The notes under the pieces are model-generated. The model did not search any database. It was not told the DNA's origin and saw only the letters and a program-made list of their open reading frames with translations. A program made the position numbers and the translations under genes. DNA of 64,000 nt from Candidatus Desulfosporosinus nitrosoreducens (GTDB lineage Bacteria; Bacillota; Desulfitobacteriia; Desulfitobacteriales; Desulfitobacteriaceae), in contig NZ_JAVHUW010000044.1 in assembly GCF_030954495.1 (NCBI RefSeq), positions 22,560 through 86,559 on the forward strand. The letters run 5' to 3'. Shown in pieces: positions 34,562 through 42,626 of the stretch (position 1 is its first letter; every line of letters begins with the position of its first letter).

Positions 34562-36787
34562 ATGCTAAAACTAGCTAAATATCTGAAACCGTTTCTAACT
34601 ATAATTATCGGGGCAATTATTTTGATCTTTGTCCAAGCTATGTGTGACCTTTCCTTGCCGGATTATATGTCCAATATTGTAAATCAGGGAATTCAGCAAG
34701 GGGGGATTGTCAACGCTATCCCGCGGGCAATCAGACAAAGCCAAATGAATCATCTCGTTTTATTTATGAGTGCGGACGCCAAGACAGAGGTCATGAGGGA
34801 TTACACCTTGATAGATGCTTCGAGCCCGGATTATGCCAAGTATGTTCAAGACTATCCGGCTCTGGCCCAGGAGCCTGTCTATGTTCTTAATACTCTTGAC
34901 AAGTCGGAAACGGATCAACTGAACCCGCTAATGGGGAGGGCTTTATTAGCTGTTTCAGGTATCGACAAGTTGAAATCCGAAGCCAAAGGAGGAGTCATTT
35001 CCTTTAACGGCATGAAGATTCCGGCTAATACAGATCTGTTTGCGTTGCTGGCTAAGATGCCTCCGGCCCAATTATCTCAAATCAATGAGGCTATGAATAA
35101 GCAGTTTCTTTCTTTAGGAGACAGCATGATTATCCAGGCTGCAGTCCCGTCAGTAAAAGCCGAGTATGCCGCCTTGGGAATGAACACTGCTAAAGTTCAG
35201 AGCGACTACATCAGGAACATTGGCATTCTCATGCTTCTAATAGCCTTGCTCAGTGCGGTTTCTACGGTAATGGTAGGTCTCCTGGCAGCGAGAATGGCGG
35301 CAGGGTTGTCGCGCAATTTGCGCAAAGCAGTCTTCACCAAGGTCGAGAGCTTCTCCAACACGGAGTTTGATAAGTTTTCCACGGCTTCCCTGATCACGAG
35401 AACGACGAATGATATTACCCAAATTCAAATGCTTGTGGTCATCATGATCAGAATGGTTTTTTACGCTCCTATCATGGGGGTGGGAGGGGTATTCAGAGCT
35501 TTAGGCAAAAGTACGTCCATGTCCTGGGTCATTGCCTTGGCAGTGATTGTGCTGCTCGGTTTAATCCTGGCGGTGTTTTCCGTAGCCATTTCCAAATTTA
35601 AAATCATTCAGAAGCTCATTGACAGGCTCAACTTGGTCACCCGTGAAAACCTTTCGGGGATGATGGTCATAAGAGCCTTCAATACTCAGAAGTTTGAGGA
35701 AAATCGTTTTGACAAAGCCAATTTGGACCTTACAAGTACCAACCTCTTTGTCAACCGTTTAATGGTGGTGATGATGCCTGCTATGATGCTCATTATGAAT
35801 GGAGTCACGCTGCTCATTATTTGGGTAGGCGCAACACAAATTGCCGACTCCAAGATGCAGGTCGGCGACATGATGGCCTTTATGCAGTATGCCATTCAAA
35901 TCATCATGGCTTTCTTAATGCTTTCCATAATGTTCATCATGATCCCGAGAGCTTCCGTATCCGCCCAGCGCATTGCCGAAGTCTTAGGGTTGGAACCCAC
36001 CATCCTTGATCCGGTGAAGCCGAAACATTTTGCTGAAAGTCTGAAAGGCATACTGGAATTTAAAGATGTCTCTTTCAGATATCCCGGTGCAGAGGAAGAC
36101 GCGCTGAAGAACATTAACTTCAGAGCCGTTCCTGGTCAGACCACGGCCATCATTGGCTCTACCGGCGCGGGAAAAACAACTCTGATAAACTTAATTCCCC
36201 GTTTTTATGATGTCACGAATGGTCAAGTGCTCATTGAAGGGGCGGATGTCCGGGACGTCACCCAGCATGAGCTTCGCGACAAAATTGGCTATATACCGCA
36301 GAAAGGCTCGTTGTTCAGCGGCACGATTGAGTCCAATTTAAAGTATGCCGACGAAAATGCGAGTGAAGAAATGGTGAGAAAATCCGCAGAAATCGCCCAG
36401 GCTATGTCCTTTATCAATGAGAAGCCGGAGGGCTTTCAAACGGAGATCTCCCAGGGGGGAACCAATGTCTCCGGCGGACAGAAGCAACGCTTGTCAATTG
36501 CCCGCGCCCTGGTCAAAAGGCCGCAAATCTATATTTTTGACGACAGTTTCTCCGCTTTGGATTTTAAGACGGATGCAGCCTTGAGAAAAGCTCTTAAAGC
36601 GGAAACGGGGGAAAGCACGGTCTTGATTGTTGCCCAGCGTATTTCAACTATTATGAATGCTGAGCAGATTATTGTGCTTGATGATGGCAGGGTGGCCGGT
36701 ATGGGTACTCACCAGGAGCTTATGGAGCAATGCCAAGCCTATCAGGAAATTGCTTTATCCCAGTTTTCTAAGGAGGAGTTAGCATGA
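34562..36787 (+). CDS. Heterodimeric ABC exporter, subunit 1 (degenerate ATPase site)
   Basis: A 741-residue half-transporter with six membrane segments and a C-terminal nucleotide-binding domain. An extra domain of about 150 residues lies outside the membrane between helix 1 and helix 2. Walker A is GSTGAGKTT (about 535), signature NVSGGQKQR, and Walker B is YIFDDSFSALD, where the catalytic glutamate is Asp. In TM287/TM288- and BmrCD-type exporters this marks the subunit whose Walker site cannot hydrolyse ATP well. It overlaps the partner gene by 4 bp (ATGA). Substrate is unknown, probably a drug or lipid-like compound. Confidence 0.9.
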   Translation: MLKLAKYLKPFLTIIIGAIILIFVQAMCDLSLPDYMSNIVNQGIQQGGIVNAIPRAIRQSQMNHLVLFMSADAKTEVMRDYTLIDASSPDYAKYVQDYPALAQEPVYVLNTLDKSETDQLNPLMGRALLAVSGIDKLKSEAKGGVISFNGMKIPANTDLFALLAKMPPAQLSQINEAMNKQFLSLGDSMIIQAAVPSVKAEYAALGMNTAKVQSDYIRNIGILMLLIALLSAVSTVMVGLLAARMAAGLSRNLRKAVFTKVESFSNTEFDKFSTASLITRTTNDITQIQMLVVIMIRMVFYAPIMGVGGVFRALGKSTSMSWVIALAVIVLLGLILAVFSVAISKFKIIQKLIDRLNLVTRENLSGMMVIRAFNTQKFEENRFDKANLDLTSTNLFVNRLMVVMMPAMMLIMNGVTLLIIWVGATQIADSKMQVGDMMAFMQYAIQIIMAFLMLSIMFIMIPRASVSAQRIAEVLGLEPTILDPVKPKHFAESLKGILEFKDVSFRYPGAEEDALKNINFRAVPGQTTAIIGSTGAGKTTLINLIPRFYDVTNGQVLIEGADVRDVTQHELRDKIGYIPQKGSLFSGTIESNLKYADENASEEMVRKSAEIAQAMSFINEKPEGFQTEISQGGTNVSGGQKQRLSIARALVKRPQIYIFDDSFSALDFKTDAALRKALKAETGESTVLIVAQRISTIMNAEQIIVLDDGRVAGMGTHQELMEQCQAYQEIALSQFSKEELA

Positions 36788-38664
36788 GTGAGCAAGGTGC
36801 AGCACCAAAACCGCAGCGGCGAAGGCCGGCAGGCGGCGGTTTTGGAGGTGGTTTTGGCGGCGGCATGGGGCAGGGCGGAGAAAAAGCTCGAAATTTTAAA
36901 GATACAATGAAGAAATTGCTGCAATATCTGAGTGTCTACAAGATGTCCATGGTCATTGTGTTCGTATTTGCGGCGGCAAGTGCCGTATTCTCCATTGTGG
37001 GTCCTAAAATTATGGGCAATGCCACCACAAATCTGTTCCAAGGGGCTATGAATAAGATTTCCGGCAGCGGCAGCGGTATAGATTTTGCCTATATCCACAG
37101 AATTGTTCTCATCCTGGCAGGCTTATACATAATAAGCGCTCTCTTCAGCTATATTCAGGGTTGGGTGATGTCCGGCATTTCAATGAAGGTGAGTTACCGT
37201 TTCCGCAAAGATATCTCCGAAAAAATCAACCGCATGCCTTTGAAGTATTTTGAAAGCACAAACCATGGTGAAGTGCTGTCCAGAGTCACTAATGACGTTG
37301 ATACCCTCAGTCAGACCCTGAATCAAAGCCTGACTCAAATTATTACTTCGATTACAACCGTTATCGGGGTGCTGGTCATGATGTTCAGCATAAGCTGGGT
37401 TTTGACGTTAGTCGCTTTTTTTATCATTCCGGTTTCTATGATCATTATTATATTTGTGATCAAATGGTCGCAAAAGTATTTTAAAGTACAGCAGGATTAT
37501 TTGGGACATTTAAACGGTCATGTCGAGGAAATGTACGGTGGGCACACCATCATGAAGGCTTTTAACGGGGAAGAACAGAGTGTTGAAAAATTTGACGGCT
37601 GGAATTCCAAACTTTATGGAGTCGCCTGGAAATCGCAGTTTTTGTCGGGGCTGATGATGCCGATTATGAGCTTTGTCAGTAATCTGAGCTTCGTAGCCGT
37701 ATGTGTTCTGGGGGGCTGGCTGGTTATTAAGAAGAGCATTGAAGTGGGGGACATTCAAGCGTTCATCCAGTATGTGCGTTCATTTACCCAACCCATTACC
37801 CAGCTTGCCAATATCTCCAATATCCTGCAGCAAACGGCTGCCTCCGCTGAGCGGGTCTTTGAATTTTTAGCGGAGGAAGAAGAAGTTCCAGAAGAGTCCA
37901 ACCCTGTCAAGCTGGCTAATATTGAAGGCAGTGTAGAATTTAAGGACGTTCATTTTGGCTACACTCCTGAAAAAATCGTCATTAACGATTTTTCCACCTT
38001 GGTTAAGCCGGGGCAAAAGGTTGCTATTGTCGGGCCGACCGGTGCGGGCAAGACGACGATCGTTAAACTTTTGATGCGCTTCTATGATGTCAACGGGGGG
38101 GCAATTTTAGTGGATGGCCAGGATATTCGCAACTTCATCCGCAATGACCTGCGCTCTCTCTTCGGCATGGTTCTGCAGGATACCTGGCTCTATAATGGCA
38201 GTATTATGGAGAACATCCGCTACGGCCGGCTTGACGCCACGGATGAAGAAGTTATTGCCGCGGCTAAGGCCGCGCATGTCGACAGTTTTGTGCGCACTTT
38301 GCCCAATGGTTATAACCTGGTGTTGAATGAAGAGGTTTCCAATGTGTCTCAGGGACAAAAGCAGCTTCTGACCATTGCCCGGGCTATTCTTGCCGATCCC
38401 AAGATCCTTATTCTCGATGAAGCCACAAGTTCGGTCGACACCCGTACAGAACTGCAAATTCAGAAGGCAATGGATCACCTTATGACGAATAGAACCAGTT
38501 TCATCATTGCCCACCGTTTGTCGACCATCCGCGATGCCGATTTAATTCTTGTCATGAATCATGGAGATATTGTTGAGCAGGGGCATCATAAAGAGCTTCT
38601 GGCTAAAGGCGGTTTTTATGCCAACCTGTATAACAGTCAGTTTGAAGCTCCTCAGGCAGGCTGA
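36784..38664 (+). CDS. Heterodimeric ABC exporter, subunit 2 (consensus ATPase site)
   Basis: A 626-residue half-transporter. The first 45 residues are basic and glycine-rich (GGGFGGGFGGG), then six membrane segments and a nucleotide-binding domain with Walker A GPTGAGKTT, Walker B LILDEATSSVD with the catalytic Glu, and an unusual signature NVSQGQ in place of LSGGQ. The SQGQ signature in one subunit and the missing Glu in the other together build one degenerate and one working site, the hallmark of asymmetric type IV exporters. It starts inside the end of the partner gene, so both are co-translated. The selenocysteine glutaredoxin gene follows 71 bp later. Confidence 0.92.
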   Translation: MSEQGAAPKPQRRRPAGGGFGGGFGGGMGQGGEKARNFKDTMKKLLQYLSVYKMSMVIVFVFAAASAVFSIVGPKIMGNATTNLFQGAMNKISGSGSGIDFAYIHRIVLILAGLYIISALFSYIQGWVMSGISMKVSYRFRKDISEKINRMPLKYFESTNHGEVLSRVTNDVDTLSQTLNQSLTQIITSITTVIGVLVMMFSISWVLTLVAFFIIPVSMIIIIFVIKWSQKYFKVQQDYLGHLNGHVEEMYGGHTIMKAFNGEEQSVEKFDGWNSKLYGVAWKSQFLSGLMMPIMSFVSNLSFVAVCVLGGWLVIKKSIEVGDIQAFIQYVRSFTQPITQLANISNILQQTAASAERVFEFLAEEEEVPEESNPVKLANIEGSVEFKDVHFGYTPEKIVINDFSTLVKPGQKVAIVGPTGAGKTTIVKLLMRFYDVNGGAILVDGQDIRNFIRNDLRSLFGMVLQDTWLYNGSIMENIRYGRLDATDEEVIAAAKAAHVDSFVRTLPNGYNLVLNEEVSNVSQGQKQLLTIARAILADPKILILDEATSSVDTRTELQIQKAMDHLMTNRTSFIIAHRLSTIRDADLILVMNHGDIVEQGHHKELLAKGGFYANLYNSQFEAPQAG

Positions 38665-38735
38665 CCTATAGGGATAAAAAATGCCGGTTTATCTAATACT
38701 TATACCTAATCTGGGAAAAATAAGGAGGAAAGCCA

Positions 38736-38963
38736 ATGAAGAACGTTACCATGTTTTCCAGCGATACCTGACCCTACTGTACAGCAGCGAAAGAGTTTCT
38801 TTCGCAGAACAAAATTTCTTTCCAGGAACGCAATATCAGTACGGATGAAGAAGCTTTAAATGAACTGCAGCGCCGGAACATCAGGGGCGTTCCGGCATTT
38901 ATCGTGGGTGAGGAGATGGTTGTTGGTTTCAACAAGAATAAGATTATGTCTCTGTTGCATTAA
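38736..38963 (+). CDS. Selenocysteine-containing glutaredoxin-like protein (YruB type)
   Basis: A 75-residue thioredoxin-fold protein recovered only when the in-frame TGA at 38769-38771 (codon 12) is read as selenocysteine. It begins MKNVTMFSSDT, then Sec-Pro-Tyr-Cys at the redox site, and ends with the cis-Pro motif GVPAFIVGEE and VVGFNKNKI, which match glutaredoxin-like YruB/NrdH proteins having CPxC there. AAGGAGGAAAG precedes the ATG at normal distance. A hairpin that fits the bacterial SECIS lies directly after the TGA. It follows the ABC exporter genes by 71 bp and is followed by a terminator. A plain nonsense mutation is the alternative, but the TGA falls exactly on the catalytic Cys. 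Confidence 0.88.
38769..38807 (+). promoter_or_regulatory. Bacterial SECIS-like element for Sec insertion
   Basis: After TGA 38769-38771, GCGAAAG (38787-38793) and CTTTCGC (38799-38805) form a perfect 7-bp stem with loop AGTTT. The loop begins 22 nt after the TGA and has G at its second position. This meets the described bacterial SECIS rules: loop 16-37 nt from the UGA and G within the first two loop bases. Confidence 0.8.
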
Positions 38964-39013
38964 GTCCCCAAGATGAAGCGGTTGCCAAACAAATATTTAT
39001 AAGTTTTCACAAA

Positions 39014-39065
39014 TAAAAACCATACCTACATGTGGACTTTATTCACTGTTAGGCATGGTTTTTGT
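39014..39065 (+). terminator. Rho-independent terminator after the selenoprotein gene
   Basis: AAAAACCATACCTA / TAGGCATGGTTTTT, 14-bp stem with one mismatch and a U-rich end. Confidence 0.8.
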
Positions 39066-39129
39066 TTATAAAAGGTTTTGTGCTTGGACAGGAATAATTT
39101 ACCAGGGTATTAGTTCTTGTCGTGGGTAT

Positions 39130-39625
39130 ACTAGGATCATAAGGGTACGTAATGGTCGAGCCAAGATTTATAGATGCTTTTACAGAGCATAGATAAGTCG
39201 GCCAAAGATTATAAGAAGTGTGATAAGCGCTTTGTTTATAGTCGGAGGGAAGATTTTTTATGGTAGGGAAAGGCTTTAAGGCAGTCTGACGATTGTTTTA
39301 GGGTTCAAACTTAGCATAAAAGGTCGGGCTAAGATTTTGCAGGGTGTTGATGATCTTAGACAACCATATGTTTAATGATGTATGTCTGTGTAAGAAAATG
39401 CGCCGGTTAGATACAGCCGGAAAGTTGTATTTAGCTGGGTAGATATCCTGTCTGGTCGAACGAACCATCAGTTTAGGTAGTGACTTGCTTAGCTTTAGTC
39501 GAAAGATTAGTGTTGGGTAATCAGTGATCTATATTGGTGCAAGATAAGACCATTACGTGCTCTTATTTTAATGTCGTTCTATACAAGGCTGCGGTAAACG
39601 ATGCGTTTATCCGCAGCCTTTTTCT
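39130..39625 (+). ncRNA. Candidate structured non-coding RNA with 43-nt periodic motif
   Basis: Stops are frequent in all frames and no gene is apparent in about 500 bp, which ends in a strong terminator. A motif of the form GTCGRNNNAAGATT recurs: GTC at 39155, 39197, 39241, 39284, 39323, 39384, 39455 and 39498, with several intervals of 42-44 nt. Many units contain a small hairpin (ATGCT...AGCAT; AAGTG...CGCTT; CTAAGAT...ATCTTAG; CCGG...CCGG). The spacing is not a multiple of three, so it is not a decayed coding repeat. The motif does not match tmRNA, RNase P RNA, 6S RNA or SRP RNA signatures. A possible promoter is near 39085-39135. Both boundaries are approximate. Confidence 0.45.
39585..39624 (+). 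terminator. Strong terminator at the end of the periodic region
   Basis: AAGGCTGCGG-TAAAC / GTTTA-T-CCGCAGCCTT with loop GATGC and a TTTTTCTT tail. It faces the plus strand and no plus-strand gene precedes it except the separately terminated glutaredoxin gene. A second weaker hairpin (ATAAGA...TCTTAT) is at 39543-39566. Confidence 0.85.
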
Positions 39626-39739
39626 TAGATACTAGTGTAGAGTATAAACTATCCTGAAAACATCCTCGAAAATCAATGGACCCGAAAGGCAGCTTCGCCT
39701 ACAAGAGTGAAAGCATTTTATGGAAAAGGTGCTCTTTCC

Positions 39740-40150
39740 CTAAACGCTCAGGAGTAAGTAAATAATCAAAAACATTCCCACCGCCAGGACGGAAACGCTG
39801 AGTAAGATATTAAGGAATGAAGAAGGCTGATAAGTATTGGCGTCGATTTGGGCGTCAACTCTTTTATATTTAATATAGGCCAGAATGCTGATGAGTGAGC
39901 CGAGAGCAACCAGGAAGATTCCTATCATTGCCGAGTAGCCATGCGAAGGAGGTAAAGGAATATCCACGTTCGCTTGCTTTAAGACATAAGACATTTGTTT
40001 GAGAAACAGGGTGAAGCGCTCAACAACAAAGCCAAAGGCCATGACGGCAATGCTGGTTCTGATCCAGGCCAGGAACGTTCGCTCATTGGCCAGGTGAATA
40101 CGGCGGTTGCTTGTTTGCACGGGGCGATCATCTTTAATTGATTTAGGCAT
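39740..40150 (-). CDS. DUF202/YidH-family membrane protein
   Basis: A 136-residue protein with three predicted membrane segments (about 32-52, 76-97 and 115-135). The family motif LANERTFLAWIRTSIAVMAFG is seen at residues 19-39, identifying the YidH/DUF202 group of small inner-membrane proteins without known function. ATG 40150 is used because GGAGG lies 7 bp upstream; an in-frame ATG at 40192 has no site. It is monocistronic and separated from the antiporter gene by a repeat element. Confidence 0.85.
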   Translation of the reverse strand: MPKSIKDDRPVQTSNRRIHLANERTFLAWIRTSIAVMAFGFVVERFTLFLKQMSYVLKQANVDIPLPPSHGYSAMIGIFLVALGSLISILAYIKYKRVDAQIDANTYQPSSFLNILLSVSVLAVGMFLIIYLLLSV

Positions 40151-40226
40151 CTCCAATCCTCCTTTACATCTTTGAGAAATGACTCTGTTCATCAGAAATT
40201 TATCTCCGGATATTTACATAACCTGC

Positions 40227-40362
40227 TTTATCCGCTGACTAATCCGCTCTAAGACTCCCGCTTCGGCAAGCGGTGAGTTAAGTAGCGGCTAAGTCCCTGG
40301 ATAAGTGCGACTAAGATTCAGATGGAGTTAAAACTCCACCTGAATCAAGTCTTCTTTATATA
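40227..40362. repeat. Long copy of a palindromic intergenic repeat
   Basis: Begins TTTATCCGCTGACTAA and ends in the hairpin GATTCAGATGGAGTT-AA-AACTCCACCTGAATC followed by AAGTCTTCTTTAT. A shorter copy lies at 41550-41612. The extra internal segment here is bounded by GACTAA direct repeats. The right end reaches into the 3' end of the antiporter gene, where the hairpin can serve as a terminator. Confidence 0.75.
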
Positions 40363-41390
40363 AAGAGAAAGGCCAAGGCCATGATTACGTAGGCTGCCAA
40401 TAATTGTGCGCCTTCCAGCCAATTTGAGCGGCCGTCCATGTTAATCACGGCAGTAATCACAGTTCCTAAAATGATGACAATCAGTTCATAGCTCGTAAAG
40501 AGCAAATCAAGAGGCCGGCCTATCAAGTAGCCGATAAAGACGAGTAAAGGGGCGACAAAGAGGGCAATTTGCGTGCTCGAACCAATGGCTATTTCCAGGC
40601 TTATTTCCATTTTGTTCTTTAAAGCCATCATGACGCTTGTGGAATGTTCGGCGGCATTGCCGATGATGGGGATAACGATGACCCCGATGAAGAGTTCACT
40701 GATTCCCAGAGTTTTAACGACAGGTTCGATCCCGGCAACCAAGAATTCACTTTCGATCACAACAAAAAGGGTAGCGATGAGAAGAATGAGCAGTGCTTTG
40801 AGTCTGGACCATTTCGGTGTTTCCGAGTGTTCCTGGCTGGGGCGGAAGACATCTTTATGAGTGTGAAGGGAAAAGAGCAAACTTAGCAAATATACGAGGA
40901 TTAAAACGGCGGCAACGCCGAGACTCAGGGGCTCCGCCGCCGGATTGGCATGAGAATTGAGAAAGATGGCGGGAATAATCAGCCCGGTTACCGCTAAAAG
41001 CAACATGGAAGTGTGCATACCCGCCGCTGCCCGGTTGAATTTCTGGGTCTTGAACTTAAAACCGCCGATCAGCATGCTGAGCCCGAGGACAAGCAGGAGG
41101 TTGCCGATGATTGAGCCGGTGATTGAGGCTTTGACGACTTCAAGGAGGCCGGATTTCAAGGCAAAGACCGTAATGATCAATTCTGCGGCATTTCCGAAGG
41201 TGGCATTTAACAGGCCTCCGATGCTGGGGCCGACATAGATGGCAATTTCTTCAGTGGCTTTGCCCATATAGCCTGAGAGCGGAATAATGCTTAGACAGGC
41301 AAAAAGAAAAACCAAACTGGGCGAACTGTTGGTGAAGTGCAAAAAGATGCTGAGCGGGATGGCCAAAAGAAAAAAATTAAGAAACTTCAC
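40356..41390 (-). CDS. Calcium/proton antiporter (CaCA family, Cax type)
   Basis: A 344-residue membrane protein with about ten to eleven membrane segments. Its two inverted halves each carry the ion-binding alpha repeat: GNAAELIITVFALKSG (about 64-79) and GNAAEHSTSVMMALKN (about 245-260), both with the Glu that binds Ca2+. It exports Ca2+ in exchange for protons. The gene stands alone and is flanked by two copies of the same palindromic repeat. No riboswitch is recognised upstream. Confidence 0.92.
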   Translation of the reverse strand: MKFLNFFLLAIPLSIFLHFTNSSPSLVFLFACLSIIPLSGYMGKATEEIAIYVGPSIGGLLNATFGNAAELIITVFALKSGLLEVVKASITGSIIGNLLLVLGLSMLIGGFKFKTQKFNRAAAGMHTSMLLLAVTGLIIPAIFLNSHANPAAEPLSLGVAAVLILVYLLSLLFSLHTHKDVFRPSQEHSETPKWSRLKALLILLIATLFVVIESEFLVAGIEPVVKTLGISELFIGVIVIPIIGNAAEHSTSVMMALKNKMEISLEIAIGSSTQIALFVAPLLVFIGYLIGRPLDLLFTSYELIVIILGTVITAVINMDGRSNWLEGAQLLAAYVIMALAFLFI

Positions 41391-41549
41391 AGTTTATCCT
41401 CCTCAAATTTAAAAAACTGCACGAGGTTAATCTTAATATATGCAGCGCAGGATCTTACCAAACATTATGAAGCACTTTGCCTCCCTGTGCAACTGGCTTG
41501 TCGTGAACCGGTAGTGTCTTTGAGTGAATTTGAGTAGCCAGGTGAAATT

Positions 41550-41612
41550 TTATCCGCTGACTAAGATTCAGATGGAGTTAAAACTCCATCTGAATCAAGT
41601 TTTCTTTATCTG
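41550..41612. repeat. Short copy of the palindromic intergenic repeat
   Basis: TTTATCCGCTGACTAA is joined directly to the hairpin GATTCAGATGGAGTT-AA-AACTCCATCTGAATC and AAGTTTTCTTTAT. Compared with the 40227 copy it lacks the segment between two GACTAA repeats, as expected from deletion between direct repeats. The remaining sequence of the 41391-41708 gap shows only a GTACTAAG direct repeat (about 41665 and 41682) upstream of the PadR gene. Confidence 0.8.
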
Positions 41613-41708
41613 GACAGGGATATTCCTGTTGACATACAGGCTACTTCGCAATACTATATAGTTGGTACTAAGTAATAAAGAGTACTAAGGCATAAGGGGG
41701 TAATACCC

Positions 41709-42038
41709 ATTGATAATTTAAGCGAGATGTTGAAAGGCGTCTTAGAGGGAATGATTCTTGAGATCATTGGTAACGGTGAAGTTTACGGCTATGAAATTGT
41801 GCGCCTTCTAAAGCAGCTGGGCTTTCAGGATATTGCGGAGGGTACCGTCTACACCGTATTGGTACGCCTCGAAAGGAACAAATTGGTTAATATCACCAAG
41901 AAGCCATCTGAATTGGGACCGCCGCGCAAGTTTTACACCTTAAATCAGAAAGGAAAGGAAGAACTCACATTATTTTGGGAAAAGTGGGCTTTTCTCTCCG
42001 AAAAAATTGAAAAACTGAAAGGAGTAGATTTTGAATGA
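41709..42038 (+). CDS. PadR-family transcriptional regulator
   Basis: A winged-helix regulator of 103 or 109 residues. Core motifs are GMILEIIGNGEVYGYEIVRLL and EGTVYTVLVRLERNKLV, followed by GPPRKFYTL, typical of PadR repressors that govern multidrug ABC transporters. The first ATG is at 41727 but has no ribosome site; AAGGGGG at 41694-41700 is 8 bp before an in-frame ATT at 41709, which restores IDNLSEMLKGVLEG, the usual N terminus of this subgroup (normally MDNL...). I therefore propose ATT as start, with ATG 41727 as the alternative. The next gene overlaps by 4 bp, and the operon encodes an ABC exporter that PadR probably represses. Confidence 0.85.
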   Translation: MDNLSEMLKGVLEGMILEIIGNGEVYGYEIVRLLKQLGFQDIAEGTVYTVLVRLERNKLVNITKKPSELGPPRKFYTLNQKGKEELTLFWEKWAFLSEKIEKLKGVDFE

Positions 42039-42610
42039 GTTTAAGCAAGGAAACACAAGAAAATATCCGGCGTTTCGCGGGTGAGGAAGCCGGTAAACAT
42101 TTGAGCAACGCTGAAATCAGTTATTTTGAACGCTTGGGTCGTAAAAGCGGTCAGGTAAAGGATAAACTCCTGCGCAAGATGTCAAAATTCAAGTTGACTT
42201 CCAGACAGACGTTAGAGGCAAGAGATGATTTAACGCTTTATATGAGTGACTATGTTACCGACCTGGTTGAACAAGGGCATACGGAAGAGGAAGCTTTGGC
42301 AATGGCGAAAACAGCCTTAAAAGCGGACAGCGACAGTGATCAGGCCGCAGATATACGTGACAGGTATGTGGAGTATTACCTGTCTCAGAATCCTGCTGAT
42401 TATGAAGCTATAGGATTGTTTTACGGCGGATTTCTCTTTTTAGGATTAGGCTTTGGCGGGTTAATAGGCTTTGTATCCGGGGGCGGACGTGAAGCCTTCC
42501 TTAGCGGCGGCTGGCTTGATACTCTAATTGGTGTGGGCGTTGGGAGTGTTATTGGAATTGGCCTTGGGGAAATATCCCATGGGGTAATAGCCTTAATAAA
42601 AAAGAGATAA
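42035..42610 (+). CDS. Unrecognised protein of a PadR/ABC operon, C-terminal membrane segments
   Basis: A 191-residue protein. Residues 1-125 are charged and helical, with the segment ARDDLTLYMSDYVTDLVEQG followed by HTEEEALAMAKTALK, resembling the helical N-terminal domains that accompany PadR-controlled membrane proteins; residues about 128-187 hold two hydrophobic, glycine-rich segments. I do not recognise the family firmly. The ATG overlaps the PadR stop (ATGA), so it is co-translated with the regulator, and the ABC transporter genes follow directly. It may be an accessory or sensory membrane protein of the exporter. Confidence 0.75.
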   Translation: MSLSKETQENIRRFAGEEAGKHLSNAEISYFERLGRKSGQVKDKLLRKMSKFKLTSRQTLEARDDLTLYMSDYVTDLVEQGHTEEEALAMAKTALKADSDSDQAADIRDRYVEYYLSQNPADYEAIGLFYGGFLFLGLGFGGLIGFVSGGGREAFLSGGWLDTLIGVGVGSVIGIGLGEISHGVIALIKKR

Positions 42611-42626
42611 AGGGGAGGGATTGGCG

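Noticed and set aside
39130..39625. CRISPR array, tmRNA or RNase P RNA
   Set aside because: The periodic motif is short and degenerate with no identical repeats or unique spacers, and no tmRNA tag frame or RNase P core motifs are seen.
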